Positions 33,320 through 45,440 of a stretch of 64,000 nt of DNA are shown in pieces. Origin of the DNA: Balaenoptera acutorostrata (Eukaryota; Chordata; Mammalia; Artiodactyla; Balaenopteridae). The first letter of the stretch is position 1; each line of letters starts with the position of its first letter. The notes below the pieces were generated by a model that saw only the letters and a list, made by a program, of their open reading frames with translations, did no database searches and was not told where the DNA came from. Where the stretch lies: the NCBI RefSeq assembly GCF_949987535.1, contig NC_080082.1, positions 34,074,011 to 34,138,010 of the forward strand, in the 5' to 3' direction. The translations under genes and the position numbers were made by a program.

Positions 33320-33495
33320 ACACTAGCCTTGCTAGTCAAAGGGTGGCCTGAGGACCAGCAGTCTCCACATAGTCTGGGAAGCTGTTAGACATGCAGAGTC
33401 TCAGGCCCCACCTCACCTACTAAATCAGAATCTGCATTTTTTTTCATGATCCTTATGCAATTCATATGCACATTCAAGTTCAGGAAGCCCTAGTC
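33320..33495 (+). mobile_element. MER5A hAT MITE
   Basis: GTGGCCTGAGGACCAGCAG, GGGAAGCTGTTAGACATGCAGAGTCTCAGGCCCCACC, CTAAATCAGAATCTGCATTTTTT and CATTCAAGTTCAGGAAGCCC in order; typical MER5A. Confidence 0.85.
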
Positions 33496-33519
33496 TAATG
33501 ATAACCAGAAAGATGACTG

Positions 33520-33735
33520 CGTAGTTAGAGCTGATATTTATTTACTTAGCAGGTACCAAGCCCTGTTTTAAGTATTTTACAATATTAACTCAAGTAATCC
33601 TCACAAGCATCTGACGCAGGAACTATCGCAATCCCCATTTCATAGATAAAGAAACTAAGATTCAGAGAGGCTAAGTAACCTACTCCAGAGCACACAGCTT
33701 CAGAGTGGCAGAGCTGACAGCACAATGGTGAAGAG
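33520..33735 (-). repeat. MIR SINE, antisense
   Basis: ATTTATTTACTTAGCAGGTACCAAGCCC, CCCATTTCATAGATAAAGAAACTAAGATTCAGAGAGGCTAAGTAACC and CACAGCTTCAGAGTGGCAGAGC. Confidence 0.85.
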
Positions 33736-34575
33736 GTGGAAACTCAAGCTGACCTGCAGGAGAGGGTGGGAGAGTCTGGCTTCCTCCCTTCAGTAGAGGG
33801 AGAAGGTCAATTCTGGGTGCCTCTTAAAGGCAGAGCAGAACCCATGGCAGAAAGGACTCAAACATTCTATCCTTCTAGGAGCTGGAGCCATCCAACAAAG
33901 AAAGAGGCCACTTGAGGTGGTGAGCTCCCCATCACAGGGGGGCAATTCAAGCAGAGGCTGGGTGGCCTTCTGTCCAAAGTGCACTGGAGAGGATTCCTAC
34001 TTCATGAAGGAGTCAAGTCTGATGGCTTGGACTTTCCTCTTTAATCCCAAGGCCAGGAAGATGTTTCCTAAATTTGCTGGAGGACTGGAAGGTGAGAATG
34101 CCCTCCTTCCCCACCAACAGCTGGCTGTGGATAATGATCCATGGGAACCTAGGAAGTCTCTGTGGCCTTATGAGTCCGAACAGATGATGGGGCCTATTGT
34201 GACCCCTCTGGCCCAAGCACCTTCCTCATCCTAGACCCAGACATGTGGCACTGGTTGTCCTCAGAGAGCAGGTAGAGCTAACTGACCCCTGGCTGGGGAT
34301 GGCAGGGGGCGTGGGGAGACACCCTACCCCTACTCTGAAGCAAGGCGATACCTCTGTGGCTCAGTGATTCGAGCTTTCACCCAGGGAAAGAAGCCCCCAT
34401 TCCCTCACCCATGGGCCAGGGCTGTAGGTAAGCAGACCCCACTCGCTGGCATCTTCAGGTAACTGCAATTTGGACTTGGCTCACAGAACGTGGTGAAAAT
34501 GTTAAACCCTGATGGGAACTTATCTTCTAAAAATGCCAGAGCATGGAAATCTTTCAGAGGGACACAGACCTGGCC
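33736..34575. other. Unique noncoding sequence
   Basis: About 840 bp; nothing recognised beyond chance frames. Confidence 0.4.
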
Positions 34576-34579
34576 TGAA

Positions 34580-34755
34580 GGCAGCACAGCCGAGGCTCAG
34601 AGCCTGACCGCTGGAGCTGAAGTCACAGCTCCCCGTGTGAATGGACCACTCTGGGCCTCAGATTCTTGTCTGGAACATGAGGATAGTAACAGCATCTATC
34701 ACATGAAACACACTGAGAACAGTGCCAGGCACACAGTAAGCACTGCGTTGAAACA
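34580..34755 (+). repeat. MIR SINE
   Basis: GAAGTCACAGCTCCCCGTGTG, CTGGGCCTCAGATTCTTGTCTGGAACATGAGGATAGTAAC and AGTGCCAGGCACACAGTAAGCAC. Confidence 0.75.
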
Positions 34756-36000
34756 CAAACACAAAAAAGTGGACCAACACATCCTTGTAATACAAAGGAA
34801 GGGTGAGCTTTCCTGGGTATGTTCATGAAATAGTGCACTCAGTGAAATAACGAACAAAAACACTTGGCATGTTGGGGCACACGGAAGTCTCTGCGTAAAC
34901 GGTGGCTGTTATCACTGCAGATCCTGCTGCTGTCATTTTTATTACTATTACCAGATTCGAAGGAGAGAAGAGAAAAAAAGTCGACACAGATCACAGTGTC
35001 CAGCCCAGGGGGCTGGGTCACAGAGAGGAAGGATGGGAGACCCTGACAGCTGAGGAGGGCAGCGCGGGGAGGAGGGAAGGCCCTGCCTGGGTAAGAGCTG
35101 GGCGGTTGGATCTTGGAGGCAGTGAGGCCTCCACAGAGCCAGCTCCTCAGGCCTTAGAAGTCAGGCCAGCTTTCAGTTCCCGGCATTCCGGCCCTAAGTC
35201 CCCAGTCAGGCCCACTGCCCAGGGCGCTCAGTTTCTTCCAGGGCCCGGGATGTGCTTCCAAAGCAGCCTCATCTCAGACTTAGGCCCAGAATTCTTTGGC
35301 CGGCAGGGACCTCGCCTCCACGAGGCTGACATAGCCCAGCTGCTAGGGCGCCTTCTCCTGCACTCCCACCAAGGTCCCGCCAGCTCCTGAGCGGACAGGA
35401 CTGGAACCGCCAGTGTCCCCAGGCCCTGCTTCAGCCACATGTTTGGTACAAACGCCAGCGAGGGGCTTTGGCCACCCCTCCTGAGCCCTCAGTGCCTTTA
35501 TAGCGGCAGACACCGTGTGGTCAAAGTCGGAATCTAAAGACAGGCATCCCCACCCTGGAACAAAACCCCATGAAAGGCCAAGTTTTAAGGAAAAAGAAAC
35601 AAAAAAGAACCCTCTCTGTTATCCAGAGCAGGAGCCTGAATCTACCACTGTCCGTGATTCTTCAAGGGAGCCAAAGAAACTGCCACCACCTGGTCCCACC
35701 GCAGGTCCATTCATCAGGAGGCTCTGTGCAGCCAGCCCGTGTGCACCCAGGCCCATGTCTGGGAGCTCAGTCTGGGTGTCTGGGACTTGTTACCATCTGC
35801 AGATGACAATCCAGAGCCCTCAGGGATACAGGGGCTGCAGGATGGGGGCTAGGGTGTCACAAGGCCCCTGCCATCCACAGTCAGGGACCGATGAACTCAG
35901 CGGGGGCCACCCTAGGTGGAACAGACCACTCGTTCATTCATGGAGGTCAAAGATGAGAAACCAACCAGCCCCAGTCGCTACCAATTACAATGTGCCTGTG
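34756..36000. other. Unique noncoding sequence
   Basis: Over 1.2 kb without recognised repeats or exons. A 162-codon and a 163-codon plus-strand frame overlap parts of it, without domains or splice support. Confidence 0.4.
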
Positions 36001-36004
36001 ACCT

Positions 36005-36240
36005 AGGGTTACTTCTAAGTTGCCCGATAATTATGATAATTGCTGACATTCACTAAGTGCTTACTCTGTGTGCCAGGCATTGTGCTACATGCTTTCTACT
36101 TACCTTCTTTTTAAACCCTTGCAACATCCCTTCTGTTATTATGCCCATTTTATAGATGAAAAACCTGAGACACAGGCTGAATAATGACGAAAGTTACACA
36201 TACATTTAGAAAGTGGCAACTCCAGGGCCTGTAGGCAGGG
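36005..36240 (-). repeat. MIR SINE, antisense
   Basis: GACATTCACTAAGTGCTTACTCTGTGTGCCAGGCATTGTGC, then CCCATTTTATAGATGAAAAACCTGAGACAC. Confidence 0.85.
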
Positions 36241-36244
36241 AAAA

Positions 36245-36740
36245 AGACCCCTCAGCCCAGCTGTGGCAGGCTGATTGCATTAATGGCCCGATTTGTTCAC
36301 AGCCCCCTGCATGCACCCCCTCTGGCAGTGTCCTCCACACTGACTCTAAGTTTAGCCATGTGACTTGCTCTGGCCAAGCGGACTGTAGCAAACATGATGT
36401 AAGCAAAGACCTGATTAGGCCCTTGGTGTTTCCACTTCCTTTCTTAGATGCCGGTCACTATAATGAGAAATGTCTGGGCTTGCCTGCTGGAGGAATGTGA
36501 CATGCACGTGAAGGAGAGTCAACTTGTCCCATACAGTTCTTTTCTAGACCAGGCAGCTGCCAGTCAACCAGCCAACTGTCCTCAGAAGCACAAGTAAGCC
36601 CAATCCAGATCAGCCCAGCCCAGCCCAGATCAATAAAACTGCTCCAACCAATCCATAGATGTGTGAGGAATAACTAATGGTTGTTTTAAATCACTAAGTC
36701 TTAGGGTGATTTGTTACACAGCAGTAGCTCACCATATATA
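36245..36740 (+). repeat. MLT1-type MaLR LTR
   Basis: GCCATGTGACTTGCTCTGGCC, then CCAGATCAATAAAACTG, and finally ATGGTTGTTTTAAATCACTAAGTCTTAGGGTGATTTGTTACACAGCAGTAGCT, the MLT1 3-prime signature. The polyadenylation-type AATAAA precedes it. No internal retroviral genes are seen. Confidence 0.75.
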
Positions 36741-37105
36741 TATGCACACATACATATTCTCTCTTACTGCCTATTCTCTTTGACAAAGGGAAAAAGCCTC
36801 CTGAGATTAACAAAGTGAATAGTAATGCTATTGTAAATGAGAAACCCGTTTAAATCAAGGGGTTGATGCTAAATGAGGGACTGTCAATGAGTTTCTGTTT
36901 TTAGATGAGCCTAGAACTCTTGACAACACCCATGAAGGGATCAGGCCACATCTGCAGCCGTGACCCTCATCACTCCATCACACCTGTGCACCGTGTCCCC
37001 TAGGTGGAACCATTTATTGCCCCGCCCCTGCTCTCTTCCACACTCATGAGGCAATGCTCTAGCACGTGCCAGGGGACACATCAGCTTTCTCCCACGCAAG
37101 CTGAT
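36741..37105. other. Unique noncoding sequence
   Basis: Short AT repeats at 36735-36760; otherwise nothing recognised. Confidence 0.35.
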
Positions 37106-37109
37106 GTTA

Positions 37110-37570
37110 AGCTACAACTCTGTTTTGGTTCTCTGTTGTGTAACAAACTGCCGAAAACGTAGTAGCTTAAAACTGCCAGTTCCTTATCACTCATGATGCT
37201 GTAGGTTGACAGCCCTCAGCCAGGCGGCTCTGCTGATCGTATCTACGTCTCTCACGTGGCTGCCGGCAGATGGAGGCTGCGGCTGTCGTCACTGGGAGAT
37301 CAACTGGGCTGGAGCACGTAAAAGGGTTCAGTCCGTGAGTCCGTGTCTGGTCCCTTGGCAGGCATGGCTGCAGGGCCAGGCTCAGCTGAGACGCTGGGAG
37401 AGCCAGCCTTCTCTCTTGCTCCTTTCTGCCTCCAAGCCTCACTCTCTCTGTGTCACCTCTGCACGTGGTTTCTCCAGCCAGGCTGCTGGACTTCTCACAG
37501 GGCAGCCTGGAGCTCTCTAAAGCACGAGAGCAGAAGCTGCCAGGCCTTCTTAGATGTTCCTTCCAGTGCC
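37110..37570 (+). repeat. Dispersed ancient repeat of LTR type
   Basis: TTTTGGTTCTCTGTTGTGTAACAAACTGCCGAAAACGTAGTAGCTTAAAAC is a familiar repeat opening. It is followed by CTGTAGGTTGACAGCCC, CTCTCACGTGGCTGCCGGCAG and TGGACTTCTCACAGGGCAGC. I recognise it as a common mammalian interspersed repeat but do not name the family. Confidence 0.55.
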
Positions 37571-38155
37571 TTCTACAGAGTAAAGCAGTTAGAGGGCCTG
37601 TGCAGATTCAAGGTAGGAGAATAAACTGTCGGGGGGTGGGGGGCGGGTGACAAAGAATTTGCAGCCACTTTCATCCATCACAACCTCCTACCTCCTACAC
37701 GCGGCCCACTCAGCCCAACACCCGGGTCAGCAGCAGTCCACATCCTGAAGTGCAGCGGTCACACATCTTATACCTTCATCCACACTAGGCAGCAGGCCTG
37801 GGATGGGTCTGCAGCATATACATTGAATAAGCAAATGGGCATTCCCACCAGAACCACAGGCAGGTCTGGAAAGAATACCAAGGCGAAGGCAGCGGGCTTT
37901 GGACCCCAGAATCCCTGCTGGGTCACCGGAGGCCCCTGAGGTCCTGTCCAGAATGAATGAGTGAGATGACCCGTGAACGGGGCTGTTCCCATCCCTGCAT
38001 ACACACGGGGACATCTGGAAGGTGTGAGGCTACCACGTTCTTTGCAAAGACCTCAGTCTGGAAATGGGTACCTGCAATACCTAGCCTCCCTTGAGCCCTG
38101 GGACAGAAAAGAATCTCATCTTGGCAAGAGCTCTAGGCAGAGGCCTGAAGGACTG
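37571..38155. other. Unique noncoding sequence
   Basis: Contains a G-rich tract at 37629-37650 (GGGGGGTGGGGGGCGGGTG). Nothing else recognised. Confidence 0.35.
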
Positions 38156-38159
38156 CTGT

Positions 38160-38290
38160 AGGGAGGGCCGCCCCGGGAGAGTCCTTAATCGTTTAACTAA
38201 AATCACATTTGAGGCATAATTAGCAGATAGCTCCAAATTCATGATCTGAGGCCCATCGGCGCAAATGGACTAATTAGTTGAGACATCCTT
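38160..38290. promoter_or_regulatory. Candidate conserved homeodomain-rich block
   Basis: Compact AT-rich unique sequence with GTCCTTAATCGTTTAAC, GAGGCATAATTAGCAG and GACTAATTAGTTGAG, all TAAT-type cores within 100 bp. It is flanked by more GC-rich sequence. This density is typical of developmental enhancers, but it is an inference. Confidence 0.35.
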
Positions 38291-39365
38291 GGGCGGGCAA
38301 CGCACTCTGGCCTTCTCGGAAACATCCCAGGGAACTCAGCAGATCAAGGCTGGCATCTGGTCCACGAGCTGCCTCACTATGGCTGGGCAAAGAGACAAAT
38401 GCATTACTGGGCAAGAAATACACCTTACAGCATGCATAGCTCAGGGAGGTCAACCAGGCAATCTCCCTACCCCCACGATTCCACCCTCCCCAGAACCCCC
38501 TCCTCCAGCCCTGTAGGCTCACAGAGACCGAGAGCTGTTGCAAAATTGCCCAACATCATCGTGGATCAGAAAAACAAGTCACCAGCTCTGTGGAAGCCCA
38601 CAAAGTACACAGAGCCACAGACCCGCCACAGAGAGCGGGCACTGGCTGTTCAGCCAGCTTGCCCAACCCAAGTTGCTTCTGAGCAAGTGGCTGGGGAACG
38701 CACATAGCAAGGAGGACTCGAAATCTCAGCGGGGAGCTTGGGAAACTGGTCCCCAAATTGAAGGGACACTGAGTTATACTAAAACCCCATATTCGAGATT
38801 CACAATGCACCTTAGCACAACAAAGGCTCTGAAAAGTCCTGCAGTAAAGAAACTTGTTTAATTCGTTGTTGTATCAATTGTTGCCCAAACCTATTTTAGC
38901 ACAGGATCTTTTTACCCCCAGAAACCCTAGTGGGGTACTGTATTTGGGAAATACTGTCCTACAGGAAGCACAGGGCATCAGCATAGGGCAGATGTCTTAG
39001 CCACAATCCTATAGGAATTCAGTTATCTAAATAAGTGAAGTGGGCCAGGTTTAATATTTGCATGGGAAACATACAGAAACTTTCATCTCCATGAAAAGGT
39101 GAAATAAGTTCTCTCTCATTTGTGTTAAAACAAAGAACCATCTTGGTTCACCTTTGCCTCCCATCTCTGATAGAAATGTGTTTTCTATGAGAGAAATAGA
39201 AATATTTATTGAAAAGAAACATATCTCTACAGGAAAACATATGCAAGAGCAGCGACAAAGGGCAAGAGAGAGAGAAACAGGATTGGTGGGCGCTACTGGG
39301 CTCTGGCGTGAGCCCCCCAGAGCCCCGGCCACTCTCGGCTCCAGCTGAATGTTGCCAGGCTAAGA
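38291..39365. other. Mostly unique noncoding sequence
   Basis: Positions 38860-38970 may be a decayed hAT element (GTATTTGGGAAATACTGTCCTACAGG). Positions 39180-39240 are A-rich. No exon. Confidence 0.35.
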
Positions 39366-39369
39366 AGTT

Positions 39370-39475
39370 GATGCTAGTGTCACCACATCACAATGTTGTA
39401 CACCTGTAACTTATGTAATACTGTCCATCAACTATACTTCAATTTTTAAAAAGTGAAAAAAATAAGAAGAAGTCA
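39370..39475 (+). repeat. L1 3-prime end fragment
   Basis: CACAATGTTGTACACCTGTAACTTATGTAATACTGTCCATCAACTATACTTCAATTTTTAAAAAG is an artiodactyl-type L1 3-prime end with an A-rich tail. Confidence 0.75.
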
Positions 39476-39479
39476 GAAA

Positions 39480-40655
39480 TCTGGACTTCTAAGTGAAATC
39501 CCCCATTTTTAGATGTTGGTTCTATTTTTTTTTTTTAATTGAGTGGGTCAAATACAACATTCCTGGGGGCTAGATTTGGGCCACCAATTTGCAATCTCTG
39601 CCAAAAGGAAGAGAGTAAAATGTTCATTAACCTGGTGCTATCACCTGTTTCCCAAGCTTCTCTGGCTAAGGCACCCTTGGGAAGCAGAGCTGTAGGGTTT
39701 GAGTGTCCTTGCCATCTTGGGTGCTGTCCCTTGCATTCACGCAGCACGTGTACTGCATTCCCTATGTGGACCTGCTCTTATGCCAGATGCAGTGAAGGCC
39801 TCCCAAAGATGTGGGCTTTGCCTTTGCAAAGGCTCCACCCCAAGCCCTGGGCCCTCTCCTCTGCCTGGGCTCACCCTGACATATGCGGCAAGGGTGAGCT
39901 ATGAGCCCAGCACACAGTGGGAGCCCAGAGTGGCCGGGCCATCAAGAGGACCCTTCATGGCATCATAACGCTAAGGTCCCTTCCAGAAATGGGATCCATT
40001 CTCAAACCAAAAATAAAAACAAAAAGCCCACCTGGAAATACTTAACAAAGGAAGGCTTAGCTCAGGGGACAGGCAGAAAACCTGGGTGTAGCAGGTCAGA
40101 CTACAGGAGTAGGTGCACAACCACGAGCTTGCTGGATCCTCAGAACGGCCCATGTGATAACACAGCCAGGGCTTTCTTTGAATGCTTATTTACTTATTTT
40201 CACAGATGAGGCCCATGGATGTAAAATGACTTTTCCCTAGGGACGTGGCAACTCTTGCATTCCCAACGGGTGGAGGCGTCACGAAAGCAGTGACCAGACA
40301 CAGCCTGTGCTGCAACCAGCCTGGTTCCCCAAGTTGCCCAGGAGGACCCAGGCCTGCAGGAGGCTTCCTGGGCATTTTCTGAACCATAAGGGAAGGTATA
40401 TTTGTCTCATACATTTCTCAGAATCAGACGGACAACCACAGCAGTGCAAGAAATGCATGCAGAGTGGGCATCCAATTGGAACCTGAGTGTGAGTCTCTCA
40501 GCAAAGCGTTAGCAGCCCCCCAGGGGCAACACCACTCCACATGGGAAAAGAGGCAGATAATTCTGGAGCATGGAGCTAGACACAGCCAGGTGAGGAAATC
40601 GGCAGAAAAGGAGGCCCAGGCACAAACAGCCCCGGCAAAGGGCACAGGACTCAAG
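39480..40655. other. Unique noncoding sequence
   Basis: No supported exon. Positions 39528-39540 are a T run; short A-rich patch at 40010-40025. The rest is unassigned. Confidence 0.35.
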
Positions 40656-40659
40656 CTGG

Positions 40660-41065
40660 GATGGTGGCAGAGATGGACACCTGTGCCCAAAGAGTCATGC
40701 TTCCCCTTCTACCATGTGGGGTTTTCAGTGGGAGGTGGCTGCCCAGACAGGACTACATTTCCCAGCACCCCTTGCATCATGGGACCACGTGATGACACAC
40801 CAGCTCACAGCCAGGGATCTTAAGTAGTGCATAGTTTTCCACTTTCTCATTCCCTGTCACTAGCTGGAAGCAGAGGACCAGAGAAGCAGATGAATGAGCC
40901 ACAAGATGGAAGGAGCCTGGGCCACTGAATCACCACATGGGTGACAGTCAACTTCTAACTAAGATACCTGTTTTTGACTGGTACATGAGTGTTAAACAAA
41001 ATTCTTATGTGTTAAGCCACTGTAATATCAAGGTTTACATTTTTGCTACAACAACTAAGGTTACC
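40660..41065 (+). repeat. MLT1-type MaLR LTR
   Basis: CCCAGCACCCCTTGCATC, CACAAGATGGAAGGAGCCTGGGCCACTGAATCACCACATGG and GTGTTAAGCCACTGTAATATCAAGG, in MLT1 order. Confidence 0.65.
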
Positions 41066-41335
41066 CCATCTAAACCAGGAGGAAGAAAGAAAGGAAAATG
41101 CCATGGATTGAGAAAAGAGATCCTCACCAGGGTGAGCAGCTCAAGGCCAAAGCAATACAGAAAAAACTCACCTTGCTAAGTCAGATCAGCCACCTCCTCC
41201 TACATGCAGCCCTCCTGAAAGCCCCCAAATACAGGTCAACTTTAAGACCCCTGGGTGCTTAATTACACCTACTACCTTGATCAAGAATGCCTTATGAAGA
41301 CTTATTTTGGAAAAAAACAATAGCTATTTTCCGAG
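41066..41335. other. Unique noncoding sequence
   Basis: Nothing recognised. Confidence 0.35.
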
Positions 41336-41339
41336 TGTA

Positions 41340-41500
41340 TTCAGCCCACCCACCCAATGACCTGCTGGAAGGGTATTCCCACCATCTCCATCGACAAGTG
41401 AGGACCATGGGGTCAAGAGATGCAATGACAGGTCCAAGGTCAAGCAGCTGGGAGAGGTAGAGCTGGGCTTTGATCTAAGCCCCTGTTCCTTCCATCAAGC
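41340..41500 (-). repeat. MIR SINE, antisense
   Basis: CGACAAGTGAGGACCATGGGGTCAAGAG, AGGTCCAAGGTCAAGCAGCTGGG and GCTGGGCTTTGATCTAAGCCC. Confidence 0.6.
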
Positions 41501-42115
41501 CCTCCTGCATTTCACACCTTTTCCCACAATTCACTCTGTGCACCTCCCACCACACTTGGTACCTCCTAAAGGGGACGCTGAGGCCATGCCTCATGCAGCC
41601 TCATTGTGCTCAGGGGGGCCCTCAGCAGTCACTGCTGGGAGTCATGTGTCAACCCACAGTCTCTCGGGCCAAATTCTGGTGTCTCCTGAGCCCACCTGGG
41701 AGGCTCACATCCAAATCTAGCTCTCTAACCCAGCTCTCCCAACAATCTTATTAGTCACTAGTTATCAATATTTAAACCAGGCATTATTATCACTGGGGTG
41801 GGGGGTCTGCATCTTCTCTGCAGGCTGCGGGAGGGGAGGAGGGGTGAGTGGCCAGCTGTCTTCATGTGATCTGACATGGGGGGTAGGGAAAGCTGCTCCT
41901 CCCAGCAGCTCTGGGGCATGCTTAGCAGTACACACATCTGCCAGCCACCAAGCAGCCATTTACCCAGGGCCGCAGCAGGGCCCTGGGGGGAGTGAGGGCA
42001 AATTATCACATAGTTCCAACTTTGAACAAAAGGCAGGAATAAGCCCAGAAGCTAGCGACCAATCTCAGAAACTCAGAATTGTCTAGAAGCCAGAGGTGGG
42101 TTTGGTGGGAACTCT
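41501..42115. other. Unique noncoding sequence
   Basis: Nothing recognised; overlapping chance frames. Confidence 0.35.
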
Positions 42116-42119
42116 GCAG

Positions 42120-42335
42120 CCAAGTGGAGCCCACATGCCCGCTACAGCAGGATGGCACTATGGAGGCCAGATCATTCTTTGCTGTGGGACCATCCTGCGT
42201 ACTGTAGGAGGTCTAGCAGTACCGCTGGCCTCTACGTACCAGATGCCAGTAGCAACACCCACCCAAGCTGTGACAATCAAGAACACCTCCACACATTGCC
42301 AAATGTCCGCGATCCCATTGAGAAACGCTGCTCTA
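42120..42335 (-). mobile_element. MER20 hAT MITE, antisense
   Basis: GGCCAGATCATTCTTTGCTGTGGGACCATCCTGCGTACTGTAGGAGGTCTAGCAGTACCGCTGGCCTCTACGTACCAGATGCCAGTAGCAACACCCACCCAAGCTGTGACAATCAAG follows the MER20 antisense order. It is followed by ACATTGCCAAATGTC and GAGAAACGCTGCTCTA. Confidence 0.9.
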
Positions 42336-42339
42336 AATT

Positions 42340-43125
42340 AGGCTGTGACCAGTGGTGGTCAGGCCAAAATTTAAGCCTCGTGCTTTCAGATCTTCCATCT
42401 TCTCATACCTGGATTCTCACGTGAAATGTCCCAGTGTTTAAATTTTGGCAACTAACTAATTAAAAAGAATCTGCTTATGCTGTGAGAGCCAAAAAACGTG
42501 TGTGCAGGTCACCGGCCGAGCCTCTGCTAAGTCTAGAAGGACAGTGAGAAAGGACATAACCCACTTCCCAACACTGGAGGCCCTGAGCTCCCGACAAGCC
42601 AAGCTCAGACCCCACAGCCTGGAAGAGCCCTCCTCCTCCTCCAAAGGTGGAGACGGACGAGGAATCGAGTTATTTCTGGGGAAATAATGTCACCACCTCA
42701 CCCGCTTTGCAAACACCCTCTCCCAGGAACACAGACTGACAAACCATCCCCAGAAGAACAGTTTCCCTTTGCAGAAAAACTGAGAGAATTTCCTCACTCG
42801 CGTCCCTACCCCCGACTTAGCCCCCTCTCCCCAAAATACGGTTACCCTCCTGCCGATGTTTCTAGAGCCCAGGCCCTGTGTGGTTCTGGTCTATGAAGCA
42901 GATACTTGTGAACCACCCACCTATAACAACAGCCAGCCTCTGGGCACTGGTGAATCTTTTAGTGCCAACATTCCCCCAGAGGACCAGGCTCTGTAGCCCC
43001 TAGTTAAAGAACTTGTTCTAAGCAAGTTTCCTTTACTTCGAGTGAAAATCTGGGTTACTAGGGGGAGGGAAGTGGAGAATCTAATAAATCTTAGAATATA
43101 CTTTTTGGCTAAAAGAAAAAAAAAA
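42340..43125. other. Unique noncoding sequence
   Basis: Nothing recognised; an A run at 43115-43130 borders the next block. Confidence 0.35.
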
Positions 43126-43129
43126 AAAA

Positions 43130-43700
43130 ACCCTACTTACTGGTGTCATGAAACAACTTTCCAGCTCTCTCTGAAGAGAGCGGGTTCAGAAGTTACTATT
43201 GTATTCAAGCTGTATTAAATCAAGCTGTGAGCAGCACCGGGGTTATGCTTTTAAAGAATGCCCTGAGCCAATTCTGATGTTTAAAGGGAAAAGGAAAAGT
43301 TTCCAAGGCTTCCATAAATTCCGACGAGAGGAAGTTTCAAACTTGGGTGTTCACAGTCCGTGGCCCCCACGTGGAAACAGCTTGGTTTCATGTATTTGGT
43401 TTTCCTGTTCAAACTTGAGGGTCTTTTAACTTTGTATTTTTACAGGGCTCCAAAGAAAAGGGGGAGGGAGCCATTAGCTCCCTGAGTGCCAAAGAAAACC
43501 CCGGAGCCTCCCTCAGAGGGCCTCTGCCTGAGGCGGCTGCGAGGCAGGGGTGTGGGGAGGGGACCCCCTGGTCCTGGCACACCCCCGCCGGCTCCTCCTG
43601 CCCGCTGGAGGCCAGGCCTGCGGGGCCAGCTGCTAATTAACTCCAAGAAGATCAATGCAGGCCAGAGCGTGTGAGTGGAGACCAGGCAGGACAGTCATTT
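43130..43700. promoter_or_regulatory. Candidate conserved noncoding block
   Basis: Repeat-free sequence including CATGAAACAACTTTCCAGCTCTC, GGCTTCCATAAATTCCGACGAGAGG and, at 43628-43665, CAGCTGCTAATTAACTCCAAGAAGATCAATGC. Mixed GC and AT segments and TAAT cores suggest regulatory constraint. No exon with good splice sites found. Confidence 0.3.
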
Positions 43701-44080
43701 GGCCATGGCTGGGCTTCGGCCGCCGGCAGCAGAAGGAACAAAATGGAGTCTTTCCAAAAACAAGATGAGGACCAGCCAAGAGCCGAGGAATCCTAATTTT
43801 AGTCCCTGGAGGGAGACGGCTGTGTCTGCTCAGCCAGAGCACCAGTGAGGCCCAGCATCCCTCAGAAATGTCAACCAAACCAAACAGGCCCTCCCTGGAC
43901 ACCTCAGCCCCAAGCCCTGACTTCAAGGAGCTCACACTCAGCCGGGAGGGCTGACTCACACACGCCAGTTTCCAATCCCCAGCCCCACTCTCCAAGCGCT
44001 GCCTGCCCAGGAGGTGGTCAAGGTCAGTGTAGGATACCCATTTGACAGGCAGGAACACTGAGTCCCAAGAGAGGCAGTGG
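43701..44080. other. Unique noncoding sequence
   Basis: A 180-codon minus-strand frame (43633-44175) crosses this segment without domain features and ends in a MIR; considered chance. Confidence 0.4.
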
Positions 44081-44084
44081 TGAG

Positions 44085-44310
44085 GCAGAATGAACATGGG
44101 CAGTCTTGAGGCTGGATCCAATACACAGTCCCAGCACGCTGTACCCATGTGACCTGGAAGAAGGCGCCTTGTCACTCAGAGCCTCAGTTTTACCATCTGT
44201 AAAATGGGAGTGAGAATGCTTCCCTCAAAAAGTTGTGATAAGGCACAAATAAAATGTGGAGAGGTATATGTATATACATACACATGTATGTACGTATGTG
44301 TTAAAAAGTG
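44085..44310 (+). repeat. MIR SINE followed by AT/GT repeat
   Basis: AGAGCCTCAGTTTTACCATCTGTAAAATGGGAGTGAGAATGC is the MIR core. Positions 44262-44302 alternate ATGTATATACATACACATGTATGTACGTATGTG. Confidence 0.8.
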
Positions 44311-45175
44311 ATTCCTGGGCCGCACCCCAGATATAGAGGATTGACAGCTGTCCTTCCCATGGCCAGATACCCCTCCCCCATCTGGGGTAACAGCACCCTG
44401 ACACGCCTTGGGCTGCTGCCTCCTCTCTCTCAATCCCTGTGGCTGTGGGCCTGACCTGTTTCCAGAAGGGTTCTCAGACACCTACTGAATCAGAATTGCC
44501 AGGGGTTGAACCCAGAAGTGACTTATTTGTTTAATTTCCCCAGGTGCACAAGAGGAAGCCTTAGGAACAGCTGCCAGAAAAACTTAAGACGGCCCAGAGG
44601 CTGTGCTCATAGAGGGTGTTAATCCCCCCAGGAAGCTGCACATCTGCAAAGGGTCTCAGATTCCAAAGGGCTGTCAGGATGGGACCCTCTCCCAGACCTG
44701 AGCCAAGATGAGAGTCCCCGAGGGGAGCTCCTGCGGGGCAGAGACCAGGCAGAGTTCTGATCTGACCTGAGAAAGTACTCGCTGGCTCTTCCCCCCATGA
44801 TCCGCCTTCACCCCCCAGAGCAGATCAAGGGAAGGATGGATGTCCAGGGTCTCCAAACTGAGCCTTCCCTTGTCCCCTTAACCTTTGACCATAGCCCCTA
44901 GGCCTGAGAGGGGAAACTGGGGACATCCACCCTGCCACAGGGCAATTTCAGCATAAGGAGGTCTCCATAGCAACCCTCCAGCTGGAGAAACTGAGTTACC
45001 TGGTGACCAGACAGGGTGCAGGGGGACAGTGGCGGGACAGCGATAGGGTGGTACTGAAGGATAGGGCTGGGGCTTTTCCAGCAAGGAGGGAAATAACAAA
45101 CATTTGTCCAGAGGGGAAAAAAACTTCCAGAAAGACTTTTCCTTCTTCTATCTCCTTCTCCCTCATAAGAAATCT
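44311..45175. other. Unique noncoding sequence
   Basis: Nothing recognised except a possible MER5-like patch near 44475-44530 (CTACTGAATCAGAATTGCC). Confidence 0.35.
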
Positions 45176-45179
45176 TGAA

Positions 45180-45440
45180 GGGAATAGTTAGTAGTTATAA
45201 TAAGAGCAGCTTTACTGAGCACCATCTATGCCAGACCACGGGGGTTCACGACCTTGCTGAATTCATACACCAACCACAAGAGGGAGGGTCAACTGGTAGT
45301 CCCATTTTACAGGTGGGGAAACTGAGGATTAGGAAAGATTAGGAAAGTTGCCTAAGGTCACACAACTAGTAGGTTAACAGGTCCCAGATTCAAACTCATG
45401 CAGTTCCAGAGCCCACTCTCCTACCCTCTTCTGCATGGGC
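45180..45440 (-). repeat. MIR SINE, antisense
   Basis: CCCATTTTACAGGTGGGGAAACTGAGGATTAGG, then TTGCCTAAGGTCACACAACTAGTAGG. Confidence 0.85.

Noticed and set aside
36245..36740. Full endogenous retrovirus near the MLT1 LTR
   Set aside because: Only LTR-type sequence is legible; no internal gag, pol or env follows.
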